A DNA stretch of 64,000 nucleotides, taken from NCBI RefSeq assembly GCF_016902295.1, contig NZ_JACJLQ010000007.1, positions 1 to 64,000 on the forward strand. The letters run 5' to 3'. Made by a program: the position numbers and the translations under genes. This document shows, piece by piece, positions 38,714 through 46,888 of the stretch; position 1 is the first letter of the stretch; every line of letters starts with the position of its first letter. The notes beneath the pieces are model-generated. The model did no database searches, was not told where the DNA came from, and worked only from the letters and a program-made list of their open reading frames with translations. The stretch comes from Bacteroides caecigallinarum (GTDB lineage: Bacteria; Bacteroidota; Bacteroidia; Bacteroidales; Bacteroidaceae).

Positions 38714-39466
38714 TTAAAGTTCCATTTTCCAACCGTTATCATTATGATATACCATCAGTCTGCCCATTCCTCCGTCTATCGTGAGGTTTGTTCCGTTGAT
38801 GAAACCGTTCTTTTCGTCACACAGGAACATAACGGCTCTGGCAATATCTTCAGGCTCGCCTATGCGCTGTGAAGGATGTTGCATGATGTCGGCTTCGGAA
38901 TATTCCGGAACTTCAGTATCCTTATGGAAACGTGCGGTCTCAATCCATCCTGGAGCAATGGAGTTCACTCTTGCCATACCGCTGAGGCTTACAGCGAGAG
39001 CATGAGTAAGTGCTGTTATACCGCCCTTGGCCGCCGTATAGCTTTCTGTATCGGCTTGCGACTGGAATGCCCTGCTTGAAGATATGTTGACGATGGACGC
39101 ACCTTTGGAGAAATGTTCCTTGAATAATACAGTCAGCCAGTAAGGGGCAGCCACACCGACTTTCTGCACATACATGAAATCCTCGTATGAGCATCCGCTT
39201 AATATACCTCCGTTCATCAGACATGCATTGTTTATAAGGAAGTCAATTCTCTCTTCTTTTGACAATACCCATGCGGCAAAACTTTCCAGTACTTCTTTCT
39301 CTGAAATATCCCCTTTGTAGCAGAATATATTTTCGTCAGTATCGTGGTCAATGTCTCTGTCTATAACATATACTCTGGCACCTTCTTTACTGAAACTCTC
39401 AGCAATACATCTGCCTATACCGGCATTACCTCCGGTTACTATACATACCTTGTTGTCGAACTGCAT
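38714..39466 (-). CDS. Short-chain dehydrogenase/reductase
   Basis: The 250-residue SDR has the cofactor loop VTGGNAGIGRCIAES (GxxxGxG), an Asp after beta-2 (VIDRDID) suggesting NAD preference, NNACLMNGG, and catalytic Ser and YxxxK in NISSSRAF and ESYTAAKGG. The C-terminus FINGTNLTIDGGMGR is typical of the classical family. It lies downstream of an ABM-type gene, separated by a terminator, so it may have its own promoter. Substrate unknown. Confidence 0.92.
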   Translation of the reverse strand: MQFDNKVCIVTGGNAGIGRCIAESFSKEGARVYVIDRDIDHDTDENIFCYKGDISEKEVLESFAAWVLSKEERIDFLINNACLMNGGILSGCSYEDFMYVQKVGVAAPYWLTVLFKEHFSKGASIVNISSSRAFQSQADTESYTAAKGGITALTHALAVSLSGMARVNSIAPGWIETARFHKDTEVPEYSEADIMQHPSQRIGEPEDIARAVMFLCDEKNGFINGTNLTIDGGMGRLMVYHNDNGWKMEL

Positions 39467-39474
39467 ATCTTTAT

Positions 39475-39513
39475 GAAAAAAGACGATATTATCCGTTTTA
39501 AAAGATAATATCG
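39475..39513 (-). terminator. Terminator after the ABM gene
   Basis: CGATATTATC pairs with GATAATATCG around a 10-nt loop and is followed on the minus strand by CTTTTTTC. It lies between the ABM gene and the SDR gene. Confidence 0.82.
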
Positions 39514-39531
39514 CCGTTATCAGTTATTGTT

Positions 39532-39807
39532 TTAGAATTGGAATTTTTCAAGTTTCATAGCTGCAAGGCTCTCAATCTTAGGAACCAGTGTAGTGAAGTG
39601 TGCACTTTCTGAATGAGCTTTCAGAGAGGCCTCGTCTGTCCATGTTTCACAAATCATATAAACATCTTCACGTGTAGCGCTCTTGAAGAAATCGTATGCT
39701 ATGCATCCTTCATCTTTCAATGATGCTGCTACCAGTTCTTTAGCTGTTTTTTCCACTTCTGCCTTGTTTTCTTCCGATACTTGGATAAATACATTTAATC
39801 TTAGCAT
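39532..39807 (-). CDS. ABM-domain (quinol-type) monooxygenase
   Basis: The 91-residue protein is a single antibiotic-biosynthesis-monooxygenase domain: MLRLNVFIQVSEENKAEVEK at the start, then EGCIAYDFFKS and EDVYMICETWTDEASLKAHSES. Relatives such as YgiN oxidise quinols, and small ABM proteins often appear with SDR and aldo/keto reductases in electrophile-stress loci. It is consistent with the nearby oxidoreductase-rich region. Confidence 0.88.
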   Translation of the reverse strand: MLRLNVFIQVSEENKAEVEKTAKELVAASLKDEGCIAYDFFKSATREDVYMICETWTDEASLKAHSESAHFTTLVPKIESLAAMKLEKFQF

Positions 39808-39867
39808 AATCTTGTCTTTTTAGTTGTTTGTAAATTAATTATTATATCTGCATTTGCATTATATTCT

Positions 39868-40665
39868 TTATCTTCCCGGCATTATAGTAGGGTTGCCGCC
39901 CTGATTTTTAAATTTTGCGCTTCTTATTATCTCATAAAGAATACCTCCGACGTCCAGTCCTATTTTGGTCTTATTAAATTTGTAATAAGGTATTGCAATA
40001 GGGCGTGTGTCCCATCTTCCTCTCATAGGGTCATATATCCTTTCTGCACCGACTTCCATTCCCCATCTATCGTTGAACTCATAGCCTATGGTTCCTCCGA
40101 AACTGCTCATTTGAAATCCGTATGCACTGGCCGGAGCATATGAACCGAAAGCCCTGAAACTCAGTCTCTCATTCGGCCTGTAAATTACAGCTCCTGATGT
40201 TCCGAAAGCCTGACCTGTACTGAACGGGAAATTAAACTTGGTAGCATTCAGTCCTGCCTGTATTTCCCAATAATCATTTATATTGTATTGGTATATCAGT
40301 GACGCTTCGTTTATTCTTCCAATCCCGGGCAGCGTTGATTGTGAACCGTAACCATACAGATTGGGAGCCATCATTCCTCCGGTAGTGTAATCACCGTAAA
40401 ACATTGGCGACGGGTTCGTGTGGTAAGGCATGTAGAAGGGGCGGCGGAGTTTTATTTCCTGTATTTCCATCTGTTGTATTTCTGTTTCTGCCTTTACTTC
40501 AGGCTTTTTCATTCCATCGTTTACAGGTGATATTTCCGGGATGCCGATACTCTCATCAGTTATGGCTCTCAGACTGTCCTTTCTCAACTTTGAGTTGTCT
40601 TCCTGGGCATAGATGCCCGCTGTAAAGAGGCAAAATGCAGATAGTATGATAATCCTGAATTTCAT
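39868..40665 (-). CDS. Putative outer-membrane beta-barrel protein
   Basis: The 265-residue product has a signal peptide (1-20, ending AGIYAQ), a polar Glu/Lys-rich stretch to about residue 70, and a second half of alternating strands with Gly and aromatics (YGDYTTGGMMAPNLYGYGSQ, SFRAFGSYAPASAYG). The tail is FKNQGGNPTIMPGR, without the usual terminal aromatic. No family is recognised. It has an excellent promoter at 40710-40740 with the phased array R4 about 60 bp further upstream. Confidence 0.7.
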   Translation of the reverse strand: MKFRIIILSAFCLFTAGIYAQEDNSKLRKDSLRAITDESIGIPEISPVNDGMKKPEVKAETEIQQMEIQEIKLRRPFYMPYHTNPSPMFYGDYTTGGMMAPNLYGYGSQSTLPGIGRINEASLIYQYNINDYWEIQAGLNATKFNFPFSTGQAFGTSGAVIYRPNERLSFRAFGSYAPASAYGFQMSSFGGTIGYEFNDRWGMEVGAERIYDPMRGRWDTRPIAIPYYKFNKTKIGLDVGGILYEIIRSAKFKNQGGNPTIMPGR

Positions 40666-40709
40666 ATACAGATGTTTTTACAAATGGATATAAAGTCTGA
40701 TATTTTTAT

Positions 40710-40740
40710 CAAAGTTAGCCAAAGCTTTAATAATTACAAA
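40710..40740 (-). promoter_or_regulatory. Promoter for the beta-barrel gene at 39868
   Basis: Minus-strand TTTG (40737-40740) and TAACTTTG (40710-40717) are 19 bp apart, an exact Bacteroidetes promoter 45 bp before the ATG. Confidence 0.75.
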
Positions 40741-40802
40741 GTCTCTTCTGTATCTTTATTATTTGTTTTTCGTTTTTTACAAATCAGCCATAGTGAATAC
40801 CG

Positions 40803-40852
40803 TTTAAACAGCATTTAAATACTGCTTGAATGGTATTTAAACGGTATTTGAT
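40803..40852. repeat. Five TTTAAA-like sites at exact 11-bp spacing (array R4)
   Basis: TTTAAA at 40803, 40814 and 40836, CTTGAA at 40825, and TTTGAT at 40847: five sites, each 11 bp apart, with spacers CAGCA, TACTG, TGGTA and CGGTA. Same unit length and copy number as R2 and R6, in an intergenic gap 63 bp upstream of the -33 box at 40737. Confidence 0.92.
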
Positions 40853-40854
40853 AA

Positions 40855-40886
40855 ACAAAAAGTAGCACCCCTGTTGAGAGTGCTAC
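40855..40886 (-). terminator. Terminator after the TapB-like gene
   Basis: GTAGCAC pairs with GTGCTAC around an 11-nt loop, with TTTTTG following on the minus strand. It abuts the end of array R4. Confidence 0.82.
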
Positions 40887-40926
40887 CTTCATAAAAATAT
40901 TTTTACTTTTCTGTTCCTTTTGAATT

Positions 40927-41631
40927 TTATTTTACAATCTTGGTCAGCAAGGTCTTTCCGTAGGCATTGCCTTTTGTATCGTGAGCCTCAGACTTTACGA
41001 GCCCTACACCTTTTGCATACCATTCAGTGATTCTCAAGGTTGTAGTCTTCAATACAATCTTGGTACGTTTCAGATACGATATTTTAATACAGTCAAATTT
41101 TCCTGCTGTAGTACTTACTGTTTCATTACCCATATATGCGGCTCCTGAAATATTAATTTCATTTTTCAGCATATTGAGAATAAGTTTATATGAACGATCC
41201 GGCATAGATTCACCGGCTTTGGCATTATCAGACAATGTGAAAGAGTTGTCTCCATCAAACTTTTTGTCTTCCTGCAGAGCTGCTTTAGCTGTAGGACCGT
41301 ACTTGGCAGGATCGGAGTCCGAAGCAATATAAAGTTCGTACATCAGGTCTTCAGTGCAAACGGTATTATTGCCGTCGTAGCTCCATTGTGTCAGTGAATA
41401 GGAAGTGTTGTTTTTGGTCTTGGTTGTCACTGTCTTGCTGTAATAATCAGCAAGAGTTTTACCGTCTTCATTTGTAACGTTCTTTACAGTGGTAGTTACA
41501 TTAGAAATACTCTGGCCAGCTTCGTCATAGTTTACGTAATGCAGTTCCGTACCGTTCTTTGTGCAGAAATACTGTGCATTAGCCATTCCGCAGATGAGTA
41601 ATGCACTGACGAATAATGCTGTTTTTTTCAT
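40927..41631 (-). CDS. Exported DUF3108/TapB-like protein
   Basis: The 234-residue product has a signal peptide (1-19, ending GMANAQ) and one beta-rich domain. The segment FDCIKISYLKRTKIVLKTTTLRITEWYAKGVGLVKSE (cited as FDCIKISYL and EWYAKGVGLVKSE) resembles the DUF3108/TapB group, in which a late WYxxGVGLV motif is typical. These proteins are periplasmic or envelope-associated with no defined role. It is single, closed by a terminator at 40855. Confidence 0.7.
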   Translation of the reverse strand: MKKTALFVSALLICGMANAQYFCTKNGTELHYVNYDEAGQSISNVTTTVKNVTNEDGKTLADYYSKTVTTKTKNNTSYSLTQWSYDGNNTVCTEDLMYELYIASDSDPAKYGPTAKAALQEDKKFDGDNSFTLSDNAKAGESMPDRSYKLILNMLKNEINISGAAYMGNETVSTTAGKFDCIKISYLKRTKIVLKTTTLRITEWYAKGVGLVKSEAHDTKGNAYGKTLLTKIVK

Positions 41632-41867
41632 AATAGAATTGTCTTTTATTTGTTTAAATAAATCAAGTTATATTCCAAATTGGCTGCGAACTTACAAAAA
41701 ATATGATAAACTTTTTACTGACATGATAGAAATGTATATTAAAAAAAGAGTATAAGGTAAAAATCAGAACTAAACTTTTACATATAATCTTTGTAATATC
41801 TTTTTGTTTCAACACTTCATCATATTTGCCTTAAAATTTCTTGTCGTCAGTTTTTAAGCCTGTTATT

Positions 41868-42497
41868 TTATTTTCCGGCATTAATATAAACCTTATGCGT
41901 TCCCAACCCCTTTATTGCAATTCCAGACTCTGTATCTGCTGCCCAAGCCTTCAGTTCCTTCGCAGCAGTTGTACGGTTAAGCTCAACCATCTTTGAATAG
42001 TCACTAACAGTAATGAAGGGATTTTCTTCAAGATATTTCTTAACTATGTTCAGTCTTTCTTCAGCAGTAGTTTTAGGTCTTCTGCATTTTTTCACTCCCG
42101 AACCTCGTTCAAGGTTGCAAAGAGTATTTGTTTCGTTGATAAGTGTCCTGTCGGCACGAAAGTTGATTCCTCCAATTTCTATGCTGGCAGCGTTACGGCG
42201 CGGAGAGTTCCCTTCTATATTTTCTCTTTCCTTGCCTTTTCTTAGTTTGACTGTAGGAGTGAAAAGACCGATTCCATCTATTCTTACAGACCGTCCTTCT
42301 GCCATGAAACGTGCCATAGTGCCGGTTATCAGGTCCAATGCTCCGCGAACTTCGCCGCGATTGAACGTAGAACCTTTGATGCTTGCTTCCACCAGTTCGT
42401 CAGTCTCGCATGTGCCTGTAATTTCCATTCTCGGATAAAGTAATGTTTCGCCCTCTTTCTTCATGTCGGGCATTTCCTGCATGAAATATTTTGCCAT
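41868..42497 (-). CDS. HU-like DNA-binding protein with C-terminal winged helix
   Basis: The 209-residue product starts with an HU/IHF-type domain (about 1-120: FNRGEVRGALDLITGTMARF and RSVRIDGIGLFTPTVK) followed by a basic linker and a helical C-terminus (TTAEERLNIVKKYLEENPFITVSDYSKM, cited as AEERLNIVKKYLEEN and ITVSDYSKMV) that looks like a winged helix. Such extended HU relatives are abundant in Bacteroidetes and are often linked to mobile or surface loci. I take the ATG at 42497 (MAKYF); the longer frame begins with TTG. It is divergent from a Crp-like gene across the 21-bp array R5. Confidence 0.85.
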   Translation of the reverse strand: MAKYFMQEMPDMKKEGETLLYPRMEITGTCETDELVEASIKGSTFNRGEVRGALDLITGTMARFMAEGRSVRIDGIGLFTPTVKLRKGKERENIEGNSPRRNAASIEIGGINFRADRTLINETNTLCNLERGSGVKKCRRPKTTAEERLNIVKKYLEENPFITVSDYSKMVELNRTTAAKELKAWAADTESGIAIKGLGTHKVYINAGK

Positions 42498-42552
42498 AAT
42501 CAATAAAGATATTTGTGGTTATTAAATTAATTGTTTCAGTTCTATAAATTAT

Positions 42553-42657
42553 AAATTTCCTTGCATTATCTTTAAATACAAGTTATATCTATATAAATAC
42601 AACTTGTGTTTTTATAAATATAAGTTGTATTTATAAATCAATAATCTGTATATATAG
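42553..42657. repeat. 21-bp tandem units in the HU/Crp divergent gap (array R5)
   Basis: Clear units AAATAYAASTTGTR then TTTWTAT start at 42574, 42595 and 42616, exactly 21 bp apart. Diverged copies can be aligned at 42553 and 42637, making about five. Adjacent units carry ACAAGT and ACTTGT in turn, so alternate units are partly reverse complements. The unit is shared with array R7 at 59484. The rest of the 366-bp gap holds no gene that I can see. Confidence 0.88.
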
Positions 42658-42863
42658 ATTATGTAAGTACAAAAGTAAATTATAATCAGCAGATTTACAA
42701 TTTATTACGCGGACAAATGAGGATATGTGGAGGGTAAAATGATGATTTACGTGTTGAAAAACAAAATCATTTTGTGAAATCTTTTGTCGTAAAATAAATC
42801 TATGTAACTTTAACCCATGATGTTTATTTGAACTTGATACATGTGTATATAACTGCTTATACA

Positions 42864-43430
42864 ATGAAAAATATTATAGAAACCATCAGAAAGCATTATC
42901 CGGTGTCAGACCAGACAATTCAGGAACTGGAATCATATTTAACGCCTTGCTGTTTTCCGAAAAAATATCAGCTCATTAAGGAAGGTATATATTGTAAATA
43001 TGCCTATTTCATAGAGAAAGGTATGTTGAGAGCATATTGGATTGTCGATGGGGAGGAATATACTACATCATTTGGTGCGGAAGGTTGTATAGTTTTCAGT
43101 ATGGATGAGCTTTATTATAACAGGAAAAGTGAGGAATACGTTGAGGCGCTGGAGGATGTGGAGGCATACAGAATAAATATATGTGATCTTAAAAGGCTTA
43201 TGGAAACAAACCTTGAGTTATGCAATTGGGGAAGGATAATACATCAGAATGAGTATAGAAGACTTCACAGAAGTCATAAAGAACGACTGTCTCTGCCGGC
43301 AAAAGAACGTTATGAGGAGTTCCGTAAACAGTTTCCTGAAGTTTGTAAAAGGGTTAATCTGACATATATAGCATCGTATCTGGGGATAACCCTTTCTACA
43401 CTCAGCAGATTGAGAAACGAAAAACCATAA
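42864..43430 (+). CDS. Crp/Fnr-family transcriptional regulator
   Basis: The 188-residue protein has a cNMP-binding-like beta-roll (about 20-120, with KKYQLIKEGIYCKYAYFIEKG cited as LIKEG and AYFIEKGMLR) and a C-terminal helix-turn-helix (VNLTYIASYLGITLSTLSRLR, cited as YIASYLGITLSTLSRL). It lacks the Fnr iron-sulfur cysteine set and the canonical cAMP-binding Arg/Thr pair, as is usual for these small Bacteroidetes members. The start at 42864 (MKNII) fits family length; 36 bp upstream in frame is an unlikely extension. Acyltransferase gene 82 bp downstream. Confidence 0.88.
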   Translation: MKNIIETIRKHYPVSDQTIQELESYLTPCCFPKKYQLIKEGIYCKYAYFIEKGMLRAYWIVDGEEYTTSFGAEGCIVFSMDELYYNRKSEEYVEALEDVEAYRINICDLKRLMETNLELCNWGRIIHQNEYRRLHRSHKERLSLPAKERYEEFRKQFPEVCKRVNLTYIASYLGITLSTLSRLRNEKP

Positions 43431-43467
43431 TTTGATTTAGGACAAATTTTTATTGGATGATACTGTG

Positions 43468-43475
43468 TATATTTG
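43468..43475 (+). promoter_or_regulatory. -7 box for the acyltransferase gene
   Basis: TATATTTG matches TAnnTTTG and lies 37 bp before the ATG at 43512. An upstream in-frame TTG codon near 43473 overlaps this box and is therefore not the start. Confidence 0.55.
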
Positions 43476-43511
43476 CGCATATTTACAGTAGCATTTAATA
43501 TTATTATCAAC

Positions 43512-44678
43512 ATGACAGGAAATATTTCATCAGCCGCATTTTCCGATTCCAAACCTCATTATGAACTCCTTGACGGACTGAGGGGAGTAGCAGCTTTGCT
43601 TGTAGTGTTTTATCATATTTTCGAGGGATTCTCTTTTGCCGGAGGAGGAACACTCATTACTACAATTAACCATGGTTATCTGGCAGTAGATTTCTTCTTC
43701 ATTCTTTCTGGATTTGTTATCGGATATGCATACGATGACAGATGGAAAAAGAATATGACGCTGAAGAATTTTTTCAAGCGAAGGCTTATCCGACTTCATC
43801 CTATGATAATAATGGGAGCTGTAATCGGTTTCATAGCATTTTTCATTCAGGGAGGTGTGAAATGGGACGGGACTCATGTAGCTACATCTATGGCCATGCT
43901 GGCATTGTTGCTGACTATGTTCTTTATTCCTGCATATCCGGGAGCCGGGTATGATATTCGTGGTAATGGGGAGATGTTTCCTCTCAACGGACCAGGCTGG
44001 TCACTCTTTTTCGAATACATAGGCAATATTCTTTATGCTCTTTTCATTCATCGTCTTGGGAATAAGGCTTTGACAGTGTTGGTTGTTCTTCTCGGACTTG
44101 GACTTTCATGGTTCGCATTGTTTGATGTAGTGGGCTACGGGATGATAGGTGTAGGATGGACTCTTGACGGTCTGAACTTTTGGGGCGGTATGCTCAGGAT
44201 GCTATTCCCTTTCACTCTCGGTATGCTTATTTCAAGAAATTTCCGCAGTTTCAACATAAGGGGAGCATTCTGGATTTGTACTGTTGTACTGATTGCAATT
44301 TTCTGTGTTCCATATATTGAAGGGAAATCACCTGTATGTCTTAACGGAGTGTTCGAGATGGTATGTATTGCAATTGTATTCCCTGTTCTGGTATGCATAG
44401 GTGCGTCAGGTAAGACTACCGACAAGAAATCAACAGCTATCTGTCGTTTTTTGGGTGACATATCATATCCTCTATATGCCGTTCATTATCCTGTGATGTA
44501 TGTGTTCTACTCTTGGCTTATAGAGAACAAACTCTATACACTGGGGGAAACGTGGATGCTTTCGGCAATGGTTTATTTGGGCAGTATAGTATTGGCATAT
44601 GCGTGTCTGAAATTTTATGATGAACCTGTAAGGAAATGGCTTGGCAATAAGTTCGTTAAATCTAAACCTACTGTATAG
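43512..44678 (+). CDS. Acyltransferase 3 family membrane protein
   Basis: The 388-residue protein has about ten membrane helices and the family N-terminus YELLDGLRGVAALLVVFYHIFE (cited as LLDGLRGVAALLV and VFYHIF), with the conserved His in helix 1. FILSGFVIGYAY and RRLIRLHPMI follow, and DISYPLYAVHYPVMYV marks the last conserved helix. Such enzymes O-acetylate or succinylate surface polysaccharides or lipids. No polysaccharide locus is adjacent. The Crp-like gene upstream might regulate it. Confidence 0.9.
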   Translation: MTGNISSAAFSDSKPHYELLDGLRGVAALLVVFYHIFEGFSFAGGGTLITTINHGYLAVDFFFILSGFVIGYAYDDRWKKNMTLKNFFKRRLIRLHPMIIMGAVIGFIAFFIQGGVKWDGTHVATSMAMLALLLTMFFIPAYPGAGYDIRGNGEMFPLNGPGWSLFFEYIGNILYALFIHRLGNKALTVLVVLLGLGLSWFALFDVVGYGMIGVGWTLDGLNFWGGMLRMLFPFTLGMLISRNFRSFNIRGAFWICTVVLIAIFCVPYIEGKSPVCLNGVFEMVCIAIVFPVLVCIGASGKTTDKKSTAICRFLGDISYPLYAVHYPVMYVFYSWLIENKLYTLGETWMLSAMVYLGSIVLAYACLKFYDEPVRKWLGNKFVKSKPTV

Positions 44679-44736
44679 TTGTTTGCTTGCATTTGTTCTC
44701 AAGTTTTATTACCTTAGGTGAACAAAATATTATAGT

Positions 44737-45030
44737 ATGGGAACTTTAGGATGCATAAACGACATGATGCGTCGTGACAAGGAGAACCGTGAGCTGAGAA
44801 ACAGAAATCGCGAGCGGATGAATGATACGCGTAACCGCCTCATAGAGGTGGGGAAGGGACGTGAACTTCCTGATATGTCGGCCGACAGTATAGACCATAT
44901 AAGGAAAAATACAGTGGAAAAGGAGAGGGCTGATAACGACAAGTTGTTTCGTCTGAAACTGAAGTTTGCTGTGATCGTTGGTGTGGCGCTGTTGCTATGT
45001 TATGTTGCTTATGTGTTTATAATAAAATAG
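44737..45030 (+). CDS. Small charged protein with one C-terminal membrane anchor
   Basis: The 97-residue product begins with a strongly charged helical region rich in Arg, Asn and Glu (residues 1-70) and ends in one membrane helix (FAVIVGVALLLCYVAYVFII). It has no signal peptide and would be a tail-anchored inner-membrane protein. I recognise no family. It has its own 3' hairpin and stands between the acyltransferase and a convergent ATPase gene. Confidence 0.72.
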   Translation: MGTLGCINDMMRRDKENRELRNRNRERMNDTRNRLIEVGKGRELPDMSADSIDHIRKNTVEKERADNDKLFRLKLKFAVIVGVALLLCYVAYVFIIK

Positions 45031-45062
45031 GCAGCACCTGTGAAGAGAAGTGCTGCCTGTTT
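45030..45062 (+). terminator. Weak terminator hairpin
   Basis: GGCAGCAC (45030-45037) pairs with GTGCTGCC (45050-45057) and is followed by TGTTTG. It overlaps the last base of the preceding stop codon; the T tract is short. Confidence 0.65.
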
Positions 45063-45093
45063 GCGGTTGATCTTATTGTTTATGGATGATTTT

Positions 45094-46641
45094 TTATTCA
45101 ATAATCCATTTCTCTATACCTTTAATAGTGTTATTGAAATTGACTCCTACCTTTATGAGTTTTCTTCCGTCCGAGGCAAAAGGTAGCGCATATTGTTTGT
45201 CGTTGATTTGTTTTATGGCCTCTTCTGCTGTGCCTTCCAGTTTGAATTCCATGATGTAGATATAGTCGTTTGTCTTCACAACCATGTCTATGCGTCCGGA
45301 TGATGTATGATATTCCACTTCGGTATAGAATCCAAGCAATCGGAATACTATGAAAAGTACATTCTGATAATGCAGTTCTAGCTGACGTGTCAGTTCGTAA
45401 GGAATATCTGCAAAGAAACTTTGCAGGCGGGTCATGAAACTGTTGATGTCGCCTTTTCTCACATCCTGAACAAATGATATTATCTGGAATGATGACTTTC
45501 CGGATTCGATAGAGGCATAATATGGCAATAGAAATCTTGTAAATCCGTCTTCCACTTCACGGTTTGGAAAACCGAGGTTGTATGTTCTGAATTCCTTATC
45601 ATACCCTTTTATAGTGAGATAACCGCTTTGATAGAGGATAGGTACAGGGTTTGTGTACATAGAGTCTATCCCTCCGAGGGTATCGGCAAATGCTACTTCT
45701 TCAGTCAGTCTGTAGAGATTATAACTACTTCTTTTGAGCAGTTCCACCAAGAATGTAGGAGTGCCTGTCTCGAACCAGAAGCTTCCGAATTCACGGCTTT
45801 TCATTACGTTGAGTATGCTGAAAGGATTGTATATACCTTCCGGGCTGCTACTGAAATGGTAACCGTCGTACCATAGTTTTAGCTTCTGGCATGTCTCTTC
45901 GTATGTCATATCGTTTCTTTCTCCGAGGTCTTTTATTTCATCGGGGAAATAGCGCAACAATTCTTCTTCCGTTATTCCGCAGAGATTGTTGTAATCTCTA
46001 AGGATTGAAATGTCCTCTAAGTTGTTAAGATCGCTGAATACACTTACCTTACTGAACTTTGTAACTCCGGTAAGCAGTGCAAAACGCAGATACTGGTCGC
46101 TGCTTTTAAGAACTCCATAAAAAGCTTTCAGTGTGTTGCGGTACTCGTCCATGAGTTCGTCATTGCCTATAGCCTGGAGCATAGGCTTGTCGTATTCGTC
46201 GATAAGAACTACTACATTACGGCCGGTTGTAATACTTATCTTCTCTATAAGGTAAGAAAATCTTTCTTCCGGAGAGCGATCTTTTTTTTCATCGCCATAC
46301 ATCTGTTCCCATTTTTCAAGATGTTGGTTCAGTATTGCAGTAGGTGAAAGTTTGTCTTCGTATTTTTTTGAATTCAGATCAAGATGCAGAACCGGGTATT
46401 CTTTCCATTCAGTTTCCAACTTTTCCATGGCAAGCCCCTTGAAAAGGTCTTTCTTCCCAAGAAAATATGCCTCAATGGTCGATACAAGAAGACTTTTTCC
46501 GAAACGTCGCGGACGGCTCAGAAAATAGTATTTACCTGTCTTCACCATTCTGTATATGAGTTCTGTCTTGTCTATATACAGATATTTCCCTTCTCTGATT
46601 TCTCTGAAACTTTGTATGCCTACCGGATATAGATTGTTCAT
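45094..46641 (-). CDS. AAA-ATPase/PD-(D/E)XK nuclease-like protein (DUF1703 type)
   Basis: The 515-residue protein has an N-terminal AAA-like ATPase (YPVGIQSFREIREGKYLYIDKT cited as YPVGIQSFREI and LYIDKTE; then a Walker-like FLSRPRRFGKSLLVST and VVLIDEYDKPM) and a C-terminal nuclease-like domain with GRIDMVVKTND and YIMEFKLEGTAEEAI, giving a D-ExK-like core. This family is common, often in multiple copies, and may be mobile or defence-linked; function unknown. I start at 46641 (MNNLYPVG) because the -7 box at 46677-46684 lies just upstream and earlier start codons fall near or before transcription start. Confidence 0.85.
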   Translation of the reverse strand: MNNLYPVGIQSFREIREGKYLYIDKTELIYRMVKTGKYYFLSRPRRFGKSLLVSTIEAYFLGKKDLFKGLAMEKLETEWKEYPVLHLDLNSKKYEDKLSPTAILNQHLEKWEQMYGDEKKDRSPEERFSYLIEKISITTGRNVVVLIDEYDKPMLQAIGNDELMDEYRNTLKAFYGVLKSSDQYLRFALLTGVTKFSKVSVFSDLNNLEDISILRDYNNLCGITEEELLRYFPDEIKDLGERNDMTYEETCQKLKLWYDGYHFSSSPEGIYNPFSILNVMKSREFGSFWFETGTPTFLVELLKRSSYNLYRLTEEVAFADTLGGIDSMYTNPVPILYQSGYLTIKGYDKEFRTYNLGFPNREVEDGFTRFLLPYYASIESGKSSFQIISFVQDVRKGDINSFMTRLQSFFADIPYELTRQLELHYQNVLFIVFRLLGFYTEVEYHTSSGRIDMVVKTNDYIYIMEFKLEGTAEEAIKQINDKQYALPFASDGRKLIKVGVNFNNTIKGIEKWIIE

Positions 46642-46676
46642 AATAGCAGTTTGCTTAACCATATTACACAGTATCA

Positions 46677-46708
46677 CAAAAGTAATGTTTTTTTTCTGAT
46701 ATTGCAAA
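46677..46708 (-). promoter_or_regulatory. Promoter for the AAA/nuclease-like gene
   Basis: Minus-strand TTTG (46705-46708) and TACTTTTG (46677-46684) are 20 bp apart. Array R6 begins 21 bp upstream of this -33 box. Confidence 0.72.
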
Positions 46709-46729
46709 AGATGAGTCTTTGCAAACCTT

Positions 46730-46779
46730 TTTAAAAGCCTTTTAAACAGTGTTTAAATGCTGTTTAAACAGTGATTAAA
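46730..46779. repeat. Five TTTAAA-like sites at exact 11-bp spacing (array R6)
   Basis: TTTAAA at 46730, 46741, 46752 and 46763 and ATTAAA at 46774: five sites exactly 11 bp apart, with spacers AGCCT, CAGTG, TGCTG and CAGTG. The last site overlaps the stop codon of a small lipoprotein gene; the first lies just upstream of the promoter at 46677-46708. Confidence 0.93.
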
Positions 46780-46888
46780 ACTGGAATGACGAAGTCACCG
46801 ATTTGTTATACGGATTATAGGTGGTAGTACCACATGAACTGAGACATGCGGAAAGGCAGATTACTGCGAGGAATATAAAAAGCTTCAT
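46775..46888 (-). CDS. 37-residue lipoprotein
   Basis: A complete small frame reads MKLFIFLAVICLSACLSSCG followed by TTTYNPYNKSVTSSFQF. The basic start, hydrophobic core and lipobox (LSSC, Cys19) make a classical lipoprotein signal; the mature part would be only about 19 residues. It lies between array R6 and the outer-membrane barrel gene, so it could be a small product of that operon. The region before it (46890-46985) is AT-rich with AACTAACAA/TTGTTAGTT inverted repeats but no gene. It may also be a fragment of a longer lipoprotein. Confidence 0.62.
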   Translation of the reverse strand: MKLFIFLAVICLSACLSSCGTTTYNPYNKSVTSSFQF

